NCBI GenBank assembly: GCA_963812255.1
Contig: CAWEUM010000005.1
Coordinates: 1,364,001 to 1,428,000 of the forward strand
Origin: DATJGR01 sp963812255
GTDB taxonomy: Bacteria > Pseudomonadota > Gammaproteobacteria > Pseudomonadales > Azotimanducaceae
Length of the DNA stretch: 64,000 bases
Reading direction: 5' to 3'
In this document: in pieces, positions 54,212 through 63,878 of the stretch
How positions within the stretch are numbered: the stretch's first letter is position 1
How the letters are laid out: each line of letters opens with the position of its first letter
Translations under genes and position numbers: made by a program
The notes under the pieces: model-generated
What the model was told of the DNA's origin: nothing
Databases searched by the model: none
Seen by the model: the letters and a program-made list of their open reading frames with translations, nothing else

Positions 54212-55526
54212 TTGTTGCCTTCGGATTGCCGTCACTGCCTACCCGGATTTCGACATAGGCTTCGTCGCGAATTTCTTTCAGCCAAGCCTGCAGCTCTTCC
54301 TCGTAGCGACGATTATGCAGCACACGAATCGCCAGATTGCGACGCGCGTCTTCACTCATGTCGTGTTGTCGACGCCCCATGATCTGCAGCACATGCCAGC
54401 CGAATTTCGAGTGAAACGGCGGGCTCAATTTTCCGGTCGGCGTCTCACGCATCACATCGGCGAATTCCGGCGCAAACTTGTCCGGTTCCGCCCAACCCAG
54501 GTCACCACCCGCCAATGCACTACTGGGGTCTTCCGAATACAACCGCGCAAGCGCGGCGAAATCCTCACCGGCAACCAGTCGCCGATGGATGTCGTCGATC
54601 AACGCCTTGGTGTCCGCTTCGCTGCGAATCTCCGATGGCTTGACCAGAATGTGGCGCACGTCTGCCTGTTCGACGACTTCCGTGCCGGCACCACGCTTCT
54701 CGAGCAGTTGCACGATGTGGAATCCGCTGCCGCTGCGAATCGGCGGTGCGGTTTCTCCCACTTTGAGCCCAAACACCTGCTCGGCGAACAGGCTCGGCAG
54801 CTCTCCGGCCTTACGCCACCCGAGATCGCCACCTTCGAGCGCCCGCGAGTCCGATGAATGCGAGATCGCCATCTGTCGAAAGTCCGCGCCAGCCTTCAAC
54901 TGCTCGTAGATCGAGTTCGCTTCCGCCTCCGCTTTTGCGACGGTCTCGGGTTTGGCGTTGCTATCGACCGCGATGAGTATGTGACCGACGCGATATTCGT
55001 CGGACAGTGTCTGTTTGCCGAGCGGCGATGCGAGGAATGCATCGATCTCTTCGTCCGACAGATAAATCCGTCGGTTCACCGAACTGCGCTGGACCCGCTG
55101 AATGATCAGTTCGCGACGCACCTCATCGCGAAAGTCACCGTAGCTCATGCCGTCGCGAGCCAGTGCGGTGGTGAACTGATCGAGCGTCATCTTGTTCTGC
55201 TTCGCGATTCCCTCCAGTGCATTGGTGAGCGTTTCGTCATCGATCCGGATGCCTGCGCGCTTGCCCATCTGCAACTGGATGCTTTCCATGATCAAACGCT
55301 CGAGCATCTGATTGAACAGTACCTTGTCGGGTGGAATCTGCATCTGGGCCGCGCGCATCTGTGTTCGCACCGACGTCAATCGGTCTACCAGTTCCGAAGC
55401 CAACACCACGTCGTCGTCGACGATCGCGACGATGTAGTCGAGATTTGTCGGTACGGAATTCGCCGTGAGGCTCACCGTCAGGGTCACCAACATGAGCAAC
55501 CCGCCGACCAACCACTTCAACGACAT
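54168..55526 (-). CDS. surA: Periplasmic peptidyl-prolyl isomerase/chaperone SurA
   Basis: Outer-membrane protein chaperone, 452 residues. Signal peptide of about 22 residues, N-terminal SurA domain (VAIVDDDVVLASEL, LIMESIQLQMGKRAGI), two parvulin domains (YRVGHILIAV...GDLGWRKAGELP; VRHILVKPSE...GGDLGWAEPDKF) and a short C-terminal tail. Encoded right after its client gene lptD, with a one-base overlap. Confidence 0.96.
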   Translation of the reverse strand: MSLKWLVGGLLMLVTLTVSLTANSVPTNLDYIVAIVDDDVVLASELVDRLTSVRTQMRAAQMQIPPDKVLFNQMLERLIMESIQLQMGKRAGIRIDDETLTNALEGIAKQNKMTLDQFTTALARDGMSYGDFRDEVRRELIIQRVQRSSVNRRIYLSDEEIDAFLASPLGKQTLSDEYRVGHILIAVDSNAKPETVAKAEAEANSIYEQLKAGADFRQMAISHSSDSRALEGGDLGWRKAGELPSLFAEQVFGLKVGETAPPIRSGSGFHIVQLLEKRGAGTEVVEQADVRHILVKPSEIRSEADTKALIDDIHRRLVAGEDFAALARLYSEDPSSALAGGDLGWAEPDKFAPEFADVMRETPTGKLSPPFHSKFGWHVLQIMGRRQHDMSEDARRNLAIRVLHNRRYEEELQAWLKEIRDEAYVEIRVGSDGNPKATNGAADESTVGTDDR

Positions 55527-58015
55527 CAGAACTCCTCCGCAACATACCCTGGGATGCCGGAATGCATCATCGAATCGATTCTTCCGCCGAAGCCGGCGAG
55601 ACCTTTGAAGACAAACTGAAAGAACACACCCTTATCCGACTGAGCGTCCGGCGTGATCGTGCTACCGGGTGTGGAAAGGTACTGTCTACCGACCACGCGA
55701 ATCTGCCAACAGCAGTCACTGTACTCAAGACCGGCAAGCGCCTCGATAGTTCTGTGTTCCTCGAGATCGTATTGGAACCGGCCGATCAAGCTCCATTGTC
55801 GGAAGAGCGACCAGTAGATCGATATGTCGGACTGTCTCAACAACGGTTGAATATCGTTGCGACGTTGATAGCCCATATTGAAGATGTGGCGATTATCGGA
55901 ACGATATTGCAGCGCCGTACCGATCTCGCCCCACTCGCCGTCGTTCGGATCCCAGGTTCCGGTTGCCCGAAGATTTAAATTGCGGGTCAGCGCCGCCGCG
56001 AGCTGCCCCGCAAGCGCCGAGTTCTGATGACGGTCGTCCGCCGTCACGATACCCGACTGCGTCACTCGGCGATCCTCGAAGTAGAAAATCTGGCCGAGGC
56101 TCGCGCGGAATTGCTCCTGGCCAGTGTCCGGATCCAGCCAGCGTGTCGTCATCGCCGCCGTCAGTTGATCTGCGTCACCGATACGGTCGATGCCCGCGAA
56201 GCGATTGTCGCGAAACAGCTGGTCGAACGTGAATGACAGTTGACTGACGTCGAACTGCGGTAGCTGATTCTGATTTTTGTACTGCTGATACAGATAGAAC
56301 AGACGCGGCTCCAGGGTCTGAATCGCTCGACTGCCGAACAGGTTCGTGTCGCGTTCGAAGTACAATCCGCTATCCACCGACCCGAGCCAGATCTTGCGGT
56401 CCGGCCCCGGATCACCACCAAGCGGTACATCTTCCAGGTTGTAGCGCGTGTAACGGTAGCCTCCGACGAAGTGTAGAAATCCGGGTGCCCAATCGAACGG
56501 CAGACGAATGCGCGGCTCAATGTCCAATCGATCGCCGTTGATCCGCGCTATACCACTGAATTGGCCATTCGGCCGGTCGAAGCGCGCCCACGATGAATTC
56601 ACCGACCACCAGACCGGCCCGATCGGTAGCGCGTGATAGTTGAGGTCGATTTCGGGCAATCGCCGATACGGTTCCGTGACCGCAACATCGAGACGCTGGA
56701 AATCCTGCACCCAGATGCTGCTGGACAGACCGCCGTGGTCGTACCCAACCAATCCATACTGCTGCAGTTGCACCTGGCTGGACGAGGCGAGGTTGCTGCC
56801 TAGGTCACGAAAATAATCGAAATCGCTGACCTTCGTCGTGTTGATCTGCGTTCTGAAGACGCCAAACCGGGCGTTCTGGTGCGCGGTGAACAGCCACCGA
56901 TCGGCGGGTTTGAACCCGGTCAGACCCAAGTTGTCGAAATCCGTGCGTGAGTACGTGCCGTTGTATTCCTTGTCCTTCGGCAGATAGGCGCCGCCGAAAT
57001 CAGCTTTGCCGTATCGGGAGATCTCACGAAAATCGGCTTCCAAATCGGTACCGCGATCGGAGATGTACCGCGGCGTCAATGTCGCATCGTAGTTCGGTGC
57101 AAGATTCAGGTAGTACGGCGTTGCAATGTCGACGCCATTGTTCTGTCCGATCCCGATGTCAGGGAACAGCCAACCAGACATACGTTCATCCGTCACCGGA
57201 AAACGCAGATACGGTGTGTAGAAGACGGGAACGTTGTGGACGCGCAACACCGCGTTGCGTGCGGTACCGAACTTCGCGCCGTCATCGATCTCTACGGCGC
57301 TGCTCGTAACCTTCCACTCCTGGTTGCCCGGCTCACAGCGCGTGAACGAACCGCGCGTGACGTGAAGGTCCCCGACGTCGTTTCGACTCAGCGCGTCCGC
57401 GGTGCCGCGCAGTGCCCGCGGCTGCAGCACGAATTGCGAATCCGATACCGACGCCGCACCGGTGTCGACTTTGAACTCGGCCGAGCGACCTTCGATCAGC
57501 ATACCCGGTTCGCGCAGCGTGACGCCGTCGTCCGCCTTGATCGTCTGCTGGGGTTCCAGATAAGTCGCCTTCGATGCCAACAACGATTGGTTGCCGCGTG
57601 TCACGTGAACCGAACCGCTGAGTTCGGCGCGATCGCGCAACCAGTACTGCAGCTGTTGTGCCTGCACATGCATCGGCAGCTTGTCCAGTTCACCGCTCGA
57701 CACCGCGGCGAATGGAGGCTCGACGTAAGCGCCATCACAGTATTCCGGGATCGTCCTCAGCTTGCCCGCCGGCAGCTCGGCTCGGGGCACCCAATCCAGC
57801 GTACGCGGCTTCGCATGAGACGACGTAGCGACCGCAGCGTTTTTCGCTGCGCCGCTCGCGCCGTCCAGCGCCGCGCCCTGGCGTTCGCCAACGCCGGTGC
57901 ATTGCCATCCGTCGTGGTCCGGCGACGGACTGCACACCCAGCGATCGTCGGCGTGGACGCATAGCGCAAACGCTGTACCGCAGGCCAGTAGAAGAGCTGA
58001 ACGCATGGATGGCAT
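55526..58015 (-). CDS. lptD: LPS-assembly protein LptD
   Basis: Outer-membrane beta-barrel that inserts LPS into the outer leaflet. 829 residues: signal peptide (RSALLLACGTAFALCVHA), an OstA/LptA-like N-domain, and a C-terminal barrel of alternating strands. Cysteines likely to form the maturation disulfides are visible: a pair near the N-terminus (WVC...WQC), one in FTRCEPG and a CC pair in YSDCCWQIRV. Start ATG at 58015; divergent from amgK across 34 bases that contain a perfect palindrome. Confidence 0.95.
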   Translation of the reverse strand: MPSMRSALLLACGTAFALCVHADDRWVCSPSPDHDGWQCTGVGERQGAALDGASGAAKNAAVATSSHAKPRTLDWVPRAELPAGKLRTIPEYCDGAYVEPPFAAVSSGELDKLPMHVQAQQLQYWLRDRAELSGSVHVTRGNQSLLASKATYLEPQQTIKADDGVTLREPGMLIEGRSAEFKVDTGAASVSDSQFVLQPRALRGTADALSRNDVGDLHVTRGSFTRCEPGNQEWKVTSSAVEIDDGAKFGTARNAVLRVHNVPVFYTPYLRFPVTDERMSGWLFPDIGIGQNNGVDIATPYYLNLAPNYDATLTPRYISDRGTDLEADFREISRYGKADFGGAYLPKDKEYNGTYSRTDFDNLGLTGFKPADRWLFTAHQNARFGVFRTQINTTKVSDFDYFRDLGSNLASSSQVQLQQYGLVGYDHGGLSSSIWVQDFQRLDVAVTEPYRRLPEIDLNYHALPIGPVWWSVNSSWARFDRPNGQFSGIARINGDRLDIEPRIRLPFDWAPGFLHFVGGYRYTRYNLEDVPLGGDPGPDRKIWLGSVDSGLYFERDTNLFGSRAIQTLEPRLFYLYQQYKNQNQLPQFDVSQLSFTFDQLFRDNRFAGIDRIGDADQLTAAMTTRWLDPDTGQEQFRASLGQIFYFEDRRVTQSGIVTADDRHQNSALAGQLAAALTRNLNLRATGTWDPNDGEWGEIGTALQYRSDNRHIFNMGYQRRNDIQPLLRQSDISIYWSLFRQWSLIGRFQYDLEEHRTIEALAGLEYSDCCWQIRVVGRQYLSTPGSTITPDAQSDKGVFFQFVFKGLAGFGGRIDSMMHSGIPGYVAEEF

Positions 58016-58026
58016 CGTGGAATTGC

Positions 58027-58048
58027 GCGCGGATGATACCATCCGCGC
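58027..58048. promoter_or_regulatory. Palindrome in the lptD/amgK divergent promoter region
   Basis: GCGCGGATG-ATAC-CATCCGCGC, a perfect 9-bp inverted repeat. Minus-strand reading gives TGGTATCAT, resembling an extended -10 for lptD. Plus-strand reading gives TACCAT ten bases before the amgK start. A shared regulator binding site or overlapping divergent promoters is plausible. Confidence 0.5.
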
Positions 58049-58049
58049 A

Positions 58050-59099
58050 ATGCGCACCGCCCAGCCAGCCAGCCGTCGACACGCGCTCGAAAGATGGGTT
58101 GCTCGCGTCGTCGCCGACACCGGCAGGCGCGTGTCGGGGGAATGGCAGCCGGTCGTCGGCGATGCGAGTTTCCGGCACTTCTATCGAATCTACACCGACT
58201 CAGGCAGCCTGATCGCGATGGATGCGCCGCCGGAGACGGAGAACAACGTGCAGTTCGTTGCGTTGTCGAAGTTGTTTCGCAGCGCCTCCGTTCGTGTCCC
58301 CGAGGTGATCGCAAGCGACATCGAACACGGATTCCTGCTGGTGTCGGATTTGGGAGATCGCTTGTATCACTCTGTTTATGAAACCGAGGAGCGCGATGCC
58401 GCCATCGATGCCGCGCTCGACACGATGACGCGGATCGCCCGTGTCGGCGATGGCGCGGGGATCGTGCCACCTTATACGACTCAGCGTCTTCGAGACGAAC
58501 TCGGACTGTTCAGAGTCTGGTTCATCGAAGAGTTGCTGCGTCATACGCTAACGAAAACACACGAGCGCATGCTGGAAGGTGTCTGGCACGCGTTGATCGA
58601 CTGCATCGATGCGCAGCCCAAAGTCTGTGTTCACCGCGACTTTCATTCACGCAACCTGCTTTGGGCCGAAGATCGCGTCACGCGTGTCGTCGACTTTCAG
58701 GATGCGCTCTACGGTCCCGCGCTGTACGACCTCGCGTCGCTGCTGCGCGATTGCTACGTGCGATTCGACGAGACCGAAATCGCCCGTTGGCGCGACCGCT
58801 TTCGGGTGCGCGCCGAGCGGTCCGGAATGCGGCTGGAACCCGACCCGGCACGATTCGCCCAACAGCTCGATCTGACTGCGATGCAGCGTCAACTGAAGGC
58901 CATCGGCATCTTCTCGCGGCTGGAGCTACGCGATCACCGCCCTAGCCATCTAATTGATATCGCACCGGTGCTCGATCACCTGATCGACGTCGCGGCAAAG
59001 CACACGGAGTTCGCGGCGTTCTCGCAATGGCTCGCGCAGTCGATCCGGCCGGCTGCACACACCGCACTGTCGGCGCGAGGTGTCGCTTGCGCGCAATGA
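58050..59099 (+). CDS. amgK: N-acetylmuramate/N-acetylglucosamine kinase AmgK
   Basis: Phosphorylates N-acetylmuramate at the anomeric position in the peptidoglycan-recycling shortcut first described in Pseudomonas. 349 residues of the aminoglycoside-phosphotransferase fold: GDASFRHFYRIYT, LLVSDLGDRLYH, CVHRDFHSRNLLW (catalytic loop) and VVDFQDALYGPALYDLASLL (metal loop). The murU gene follows directly, as in other bacteria, next to lptD-surA. Start ATG at 58050. Confidence 0.93.
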   Translation: MRTAQPASRRHALERWVARVVADTGRRVSGEWQPVVGDASFRHFYRIYTDSGSLIAMDAPPETENNVQFVALSKLFRSASVRVPEVIASDIEHGFLLVSDLGDRLYHSVYETEERDAAIDAALDTMTRIARVGDGAGIVPPYTTQRLRDELGLFRVWFIEELLRHTLTKTHERMLEGVWHALIDCIDAQPKVCVHRDFHSRNLLWAEDRVTRVVDFQDALYGPALYDLASLLRDCYVRFDETEIARWRDRFRVRAERSGMRLEPDPARFAQQLDLTAMQRQLKAIGIFSRLELRDHRPSHLIDIAPVLDHLIDVAAKHTEFAAFSQWLAQSIRPAAHTALSARGVACAQ

Positions 59100-59746
59100 T
59101 TCTGGCGGCCGGCCGCGGTGAACGACTGCGACCTCTGACCGATCACACGCCAAAACCGCTGCTGCCCGTTGCGGGTGAGCCGTTGATCGTGCATCAGCTG
59201 CGCTGGCTCGAGCGGGCCGGCATTCGCGACGTGGTCGTCAACCTGCATCATCTAGGTGAATCCATCGCGGCAGCGCTCGGAACCGGTGGCGATCTCGGTG
59301 TGCACATCACGTACAGCCGCGAGGAGACTCTGCTGGAGACAGGTGGCGGCATCGTCCACGCACGACCGCTGCTGGGCGATGCGCCTTTCATCGTCGTTGC
59401 CGGCGACATCTGGACCGACTATCCATTCGCGCGACTGATCGAGTCGTTGGGCAACGATCTGGCGCATCTCGTGTTGGTACCGACACCGGCCCATGCGAGC
59501 GAAGGCGATTTCGGGCTCGATCGCGACCGCGTCACGCGGGGCGTCGAGCGCCCGTACACCTATGCCGGGATCTCACTTCTGTCGCCGACGCTGTTCGACG
59601 AAGCGCCGGAAGGCCCCTTCCCACTGCGCGACCTGCTGTTTGCGGCGATCTCCGCTGGCCGACTCGGCGGCGAACTGTGGCGCGGCGATTGGACGGATAT
59701 CGGTACGCCCGCGCAGTTCAAAACGCTGCAGCATCGCGCGGGCTGA
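59087..59746 (+). CDS. murU: N-acetylmuramate alpha-1-phosphate uridylyltransferase MurU
   Basis: Forms UDP-MurNAc from MurNAc-1-phosphate, bypassing de novo MurA/MurB synthesis and conferring intrinsic fosfomycin tolerance in species that have it. 219 residues: AMILAAGRGERLRPLTD, KPLLPVAGEPL, YSREETLLETGGGI, VAGDIWTDYPF and WTDIGTPAQF. TTG at 59087 gives the conserved MRAMILAAG start and has GAGGT five bases before it. ATG 59096, in an ATGA overlap with amgK, is the alternative. Confidence 0.93.
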   Translation: MRAMILAAGRGERLRPLTDHTPKPLLPVAGEPLIVHQLRWLERAGIRDVVVNLHHLGESIAAALGTGGDLGVHITYSREETLLETGGGIVHARPLLGDAPFIVVAGDIWTDYPFARLIESLGNDLAHLVLVPTPAHASEGDFGLDRDRVTRGVERPYTYAGISLLSPTLFDEAPEGPFPLRDLLFAAISAGRLGGELWRGDWTDIGTPAQFKTLQHRAG

Positions 59747-59814
59747 CTCGCCCTCCGTCGTGCGGCACGATCTACCTGAGCCGTAGCACACCAAACCCCG
59801 TAGAATGTGCGTGC

Positions 59815-60480
59815 ATGAGCGACCATTGGATAGCACCGTCGATTCTTGCCGCGGATTTCGCGCGGCTCGGTGACGAGGTCGACGCGGTCGTCGCTGCCGG
59901 TGCGGACCTGATCCATTTCGATGTGATGGACAACCACTATGTGCCGAATCTGACGATCGGTCCGCCGGTGTTGAGGTCGCTGCGCAAACACGGGTTGAGG
60001 GTGCCGGTCGACGTGCACCTGATGGTGGAGCCGGTCGACCGCCTCATCGCCGACTTCCTCGACGCCGGCGCGAACTACATCAGCGTTCATCCTGAAGCGA
60101 CCCGGCATGTTCACCGTTCACTCGGTTTGATTCGCGAAGGCGGCGCCAAAGCGGGCCTGGTATTCAATCCCGCGACGCCGCTCGACCACCTCGCATACGT
60201 CCTCGATCTCGTCGATCTGGTTCTGATCATGTCGGTGAACCCCGGATTCGGCGGCCAGCAGTTCATCGATTCGAGCCTCGGCAAGCTCACCGACGCGCGT
60301 GAAATCATAGACAGCAGCGGACGCTCCATCCGGCTCGAAATCGACGGAGGCATCAAGCCGGACAATATAGCAGCCGCCGCGCGAGCCGGTGCCGACACGT
60401 TCGTCGCGGGATCTGCGATCTTCGGCAGTGACGACTACACGGCGACGATCGCTTCGATGAGACGCGCGCTCGATGCCTGA
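59815..60480 (+). CDS. rpe: Ribulose-phosphate 3-epimerase
   Basis: Pentose-phosphate pathway epimerase, 221 residues, TIM barrel: IAPSILAADFARLGDEV, HFDVMDNHYVPNLTIGP, DVHLMVEP, VNPGFGGQQFI, LEIDGGIKPDN. Start ATG at 59815; TAGAAT lies at 59801-59806, so the leader may be nearly absent. Overlaps gph by 8 bases. Confidence 0.96.
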   Translation: MSDHWIAPSILAADFARLGDEVDAVVAAGADLIHFDVMDNHYVPNLTIGPPVLRSLRKHGLRVPVDVHLMVEPVDRLIADFLDAGANYISVHPEATRHVHRSLGLIREGGAKAGLVFNPATPLDHLAYVLDLVDLVLIMSVNPGFGGQQFIDSSLGKLTDAREIIDSSGRSIRLEIDGGIKPDNIAAAARAGADTFVAGSAIFGSDDYTATIASMRRALDA

Positions 60481-61150
60481 CAAAGCGGTGCTGGCGCGTG
60501 CTTATCGCACCTACCTTTTCGATCTTGACGGTACCCTGATCGATAGCGCGCCCGACATCAACGGCGCGCTGAACGTCGCGCTTCGCAGCGTCGGCTATCC
60601 GGCAGTGGATGAGGCGTTGACGCGACTTTGGATCGGGCACGGGTCGCGCGTGCTGCTCGAGCGGGCGTTGGGCCACTTCGGCGCGCCAGCCAAGATCGAC
60701 GATGCGGCGATGGCGCGACTGCTGGATTGCTTCGTCGATCATTACAGCGCGCACATCGCCGATTCGAGCAAACCCTATCCCGGCGTCGTTGAGGCACTGC
60801 AAGCCCTCAAATCACGCGGCGCGCGACTCGCGGTGGTCACGAACAAGCTGACAGCGCTGTCACAGCTACTGCTGGCTGCGCTGCATCTCGACTGCTACAT
60901 CGAGGTCCTCGTCTGCGGCGACACACTGCCGCAGCGCAAGCCGGACCCTGCGCCGGTTACGCAGGCATGTCGGGCGCTGAATTGCGCCAACAAGGATGCG
61001 TTGTTCGTCGGCGACTCGATCACGGACGTCGAAACCGCACGCGCCGCCGGCTGCGCCGTGGTATGCGTTCGCGACGGCTACAACGGCGGCACGCCCGCGG
61101 AACAGCTGGGTGCGGACGCCGTGATTGATTCCCTGATCGAGCTACTTTAG
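60473..61150 (+). CDS. gph: Phosphoglycolate phosphatase
   Basis: HAD-superfamily phosphatase (225 residues) removing phosphoglycolate: YLFDLDGTLIDSAPDI, VVTNKLTALSQLLL, RKPDPAPV and FVGDSITDVETARAAG. Part of the rpe-gph-trpE order common in gammaproteobacteria. The ATG at 60473 overlaps the rpe stop (ATGCCTGA). Confidence 0.93.
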   Translation: MPDKAVLARAYRTYLFDLDGTLIDSAPDINGALNVALRSVGYPAVDEALTRLWIGHGSRVLLERALGHFGAPAKIDDAAMARLLDCFVDHYSAHIADSSKPYPGVVEALQALKSRGARLAVVTNKLTALSQLLLAALHLDCYIEVLVCGDTLPQRKPDPAPVTQACRALNCANKDALFVGDSITDVETARAAGCAVVCVRDGYNGGTPAEQLGADAVIDSLIELL

Positions 61151-61180
61151 CCTGCCGGGCCTTTCCCGATTGCCACTGTC

Positions 61181-62672
61181 ATGACGCCGGAAGAGTTCGC
61201 CCAACTCGCCGCCGAAGGCTACAACCGCATCCCCGTTGTCGAGGAAGTGCTGGCCGACCTCGACACACCGTTGTCGACCTATCTGAAGCTCGCCGCGGGG
61301 CCCAACTCTTACCTGCTCGAGTCGGCTCACGGCGGCGAGAAATGGGGCCGCTACTCGATCATCGGTCTGCCGGCGCGGACTGTGTTGAAGGTATCCGGCA
61401 CGCGAATCACCGTATCCACCGACGGTAAGCTCGCAGAACAAACCGACAGCGATGATCCGCTCGAATTCATCGAAGGCTACATGGCCAGGTTTCGAGTGGC
61501 GCACGTACCCGGCCTACCGCGATTCTACGGCGGGCTCGTCGGTTACTTCGGGTACGACACCGTCCGCTACGTCGAGAAGCGCCTGGCCCACAGCGCCCCG
61601 CCCGACTCGTTGGGGACGCCAGACATACTGTTGATGGTGTCAGACGACGTCATCGTCTTCGACAACCTCAAAGGCCGGATGCAGCTCATCACGCTCGCCG
61701 ATCCCTCGATGCCGGACTCGCTGGTCCGCGCGCAGGAACATTTGGGCCGAATCGCGCGCCGCCTCGCCGGACCGGTTCCGGATATTGCCGCATCGAGCGC
61801 CAACCAACCACTCGATGAATCGGATTTCGTTTCGGAGTTCGGTCGCGAGGCGTTCATGACCGCGATCGAGAAGATTCGCGAGTACATCGTTGCAGGCGAC
61901 GTGATGCAGGTCGTGCTGGCGCAGCGCATGTCGGTGCCATTCAGCGCAGCACCGATCAATCTGTATCGCGCGTTGCGCAGCCTGAATCCGTCGCCTTACA
62001 TGTACTACATGGACCTCGACAGTTTTCACCTCGTGAGCTCGTCGCCGGAGATCCTGGCGCGCGTGGAAGACGGGGTCATCGTCAATCGACCGCTGGCCGG
62101 AACGCGGCGGCGCGGGTACACCGAAGCGGAAGACAAAGCCATGGAAGCGGAGTTGCTCGCCGATCCAAAGGAAATCGCCGAGCACCTGATGCTGATCGAC
62201 CTGGCCGTAACGACGTCGGTCGCGTGGCGCGAGACCGGTAGCGTCGAGGTGACGGAGCGATTCGTGATCGAACGCTATTCACAACGTCATGCACATATCG
62301 AGCAATGTCGTGGGCAAATTGAAGGCCGGCGCCACGGCGATCGACGTACTGCGCGCAACGCTACCGGTCGGCACGCTGTCCGGCGCGCCGAAGATTCGCG
62401 CGATGGAGATCATAGACGAACTCGAACCGGTGAAACGCGGCATCTATGGTGGCGCGGTAGGCTATCTGGCGTGGAACGGCAATATGGATACCGCGATCGC
62501 AATACGCACCGCGGTGGTCAAGGACGGCAAGATCTACATCGAGGCGGGCGGCGGAATCGTCGCTGATTCCGTCGGCCGCCTCGAGTGGAAGGAAAGTATG
62601 AACAAGGCCCGCGCGATCTTTCACGCCGCGGCGATGGCAGAGCGACGCTTCAAGGATCTCTCGGATACCTGA
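61181..62672 (+). pseudogene. trpE: Anthranilate synthase component I with frame-disrupting indels (trpE)
   Basis: The frame from 61181 encodes a normal TrpE up to AEHLMLIDL (about residue 343): N-terminal domain, PVVEEVLADLDTPLS, LESAHGGEKWGRYSIIG, then chorismate-binding MQVVLAQRMS and NRPLAGTRRRG. The expected GRNDVGRVARETGS is garbled to AVTTSVAWRETGS by a missing base near 62204 and two missing near 62227. A further two-base loss near 62280-62284 (expected SHNVMH) shifts the end into another frame, where MHISSNV...LSGAPKIRAMEII...GGAVGYLAWNGNMDTAI continues to 62672. Everything outside is well conserved. Either a recent pseudogene or assembly errors; the clustering in GC/CA repeats favours checking reads. 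No trpG follows. Confidence 0.8.
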
Positions 62673-62764
62673 ATGATGACTGAACAATTTGAGATTTCCG
62701 GCCTTGACAAGGCATCGACGACGGTCCATTTTGTATTCACTTTTTCTCCACTATCGGACCCGCG

Positions 62765-63460
62765 ATGCGTGCCGCTGTCTTCACCGCCTTGCTAATCGCC
62801 GCCGCACCTGTCATGGCGCAGCAGACGACGTTGGGATACGACGCCTTCATCGGCGGGGCCAAGGTCGGCGCGGCGGAGGTGAAAATCAACACCGAGGACG
62901 CGCGCTACGAGATCAGCGGCCGGGCTTGGGCAGTCGGGTTTTTCAATCTGGTCACGCAGTGGCAGGGCGTGTTCAGTTCCACTGGCCGAATCGCCGACCG
63001 TGGCCCTGTCAACGACGGCTACCGGTACATTGAACGAACCCGCAACAAGGTCAAGGAGCTGACACTCAGCGATGGTCAGTTGACGTACGTCAAGAACGGC
63101 CACGTCAGGTCGCCGCGTGCGCCAACCAGCCTGGATCTGTTGTCGACGCTGTTCGTTTCACGCAACTGCGCTTCCGCCGGCGCCAAAGTGCACAACGGCA
63201 AGGATCAGTTCTCGTTGCGGCTGACGGGACAGCAGACAGTCTCATCGTCGAATAACGATGCTACCGAGCGCTGCACATTCGTCGTCAGCAACCCGGACAA
63301 CGAGCGCATCGACGCCACGGTCTGGCTCGAACACATCGATGGATTGACGGTGCCCGTGCGACTGGATCTGGCAGGCGCGCTGGTTGGCTCGCTACGGCTG
63401 CAGTCGGCGGCGCCAGGCGATTCGTCCGCCGAACCCCGTGATCCGACGATCCAGATCTGA
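62765..63460 (+). CDS. DUF3108 domain-containing exported protein
   Basis: A 231-residue protein with a signal peptide (RAAVFTALLIAAAPVMA, cleaved before QQTT) and a DUF3108-like fold: LGYDAFIGGAKVGAAEVKI, then WAVGFFNLVTQWQGVFSSTGRI, DLLSTLFV and a C-terminal VWLEHIDGLTVPVRLDL. Two cysteines may form a disulfide in the periplasm. Function unknown; 92 bases downstream of trpE. Confidence 0.8.
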   Translation: MRAAVFTALLIAAAPVMAQQTTLGYDAFIGGAKVGAAEVKINTEDARYEISGRAWAVGFFNLVTQWQGVFSSTGRIADRGPVNDGYRYIERTRNKVKELTLSDGQLTYVKNGHVRSPRAPTSLDLLSTLFVSRNCASAGAKVHNGKDQFSLRLTGQQTVSSSNNDATERCTFVVSNPDNERIDATVWLEHIDGLTVPVRLDLAGALVGSLRLQSAAPGDSSAEPRDPTIQI

Positions 63461-63488
63461 CGGTCGTCCGCTCCCGCACATCCGCGAA

Positions 63489-63878
63489 TCACCGCTTTCG
63501 ACGCATCGCATCCAGGCTCCAGATGCCGGGACCATGCGATGAGATGTACAGAAACGCGAAGCAGAAAATAATCGCCAATTCGCCGCCGTTCATCATCGGA
63601 TAGAGTCCTTTGCTGCCGTGTGCCATCCAATACGCAGCGGCCATCAGTCCGCTGCAGACGAATGCAGCCCACCGTGTCATCAAGCCGATCATCACCAACG
63701 TACCGCCGATCAGCTCAATGGGGCCGGCAATGTAGGTGACGAATGCGGGCAATCCCGCTATCGGTTCGAGCGGCCACCCCAACAGCTTTTGTGAGCCGTG
63801 AAACAGGAACAATAGACCCGTAACGATTCGAAGTGCCGCATAGGTGTAGTTGTTCAGCGGTGCCATGAAGTCTGCCAT
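63489..63878 (-). CDS. DoxX family membrane protein
   Basis: A 129-residue protein with four membrane helices: ALRIVTGLLFLFHGSQKLLGWP, YIAGPIELIGGTLVMIGL, FVCSGLMAAAYWMAHG and ELAIIFCFAFLYISSHGPG. The pattern is that of DoxX/DUF4870-like quinone-associated or stress-related membrane proteins. ATG at 63878 follows GGGGGAG. Converges with the DUF3108 gene. The 122 bases beyond it to the window end hold no supportable feature. Confidence 0.85.
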   Translation of the reverse strand: MADFMAPLNNYTYAALRIVTGLLFLFHGSQKLLGWPLEPIAGLPAFVTYIAGPIELIGGTLVMIGLMTRWAAFVCSGLMAAAYWMAHGSKGLYPMMNGGELAIIFCFAFLYISSHGPGIWSLDAMRRKR

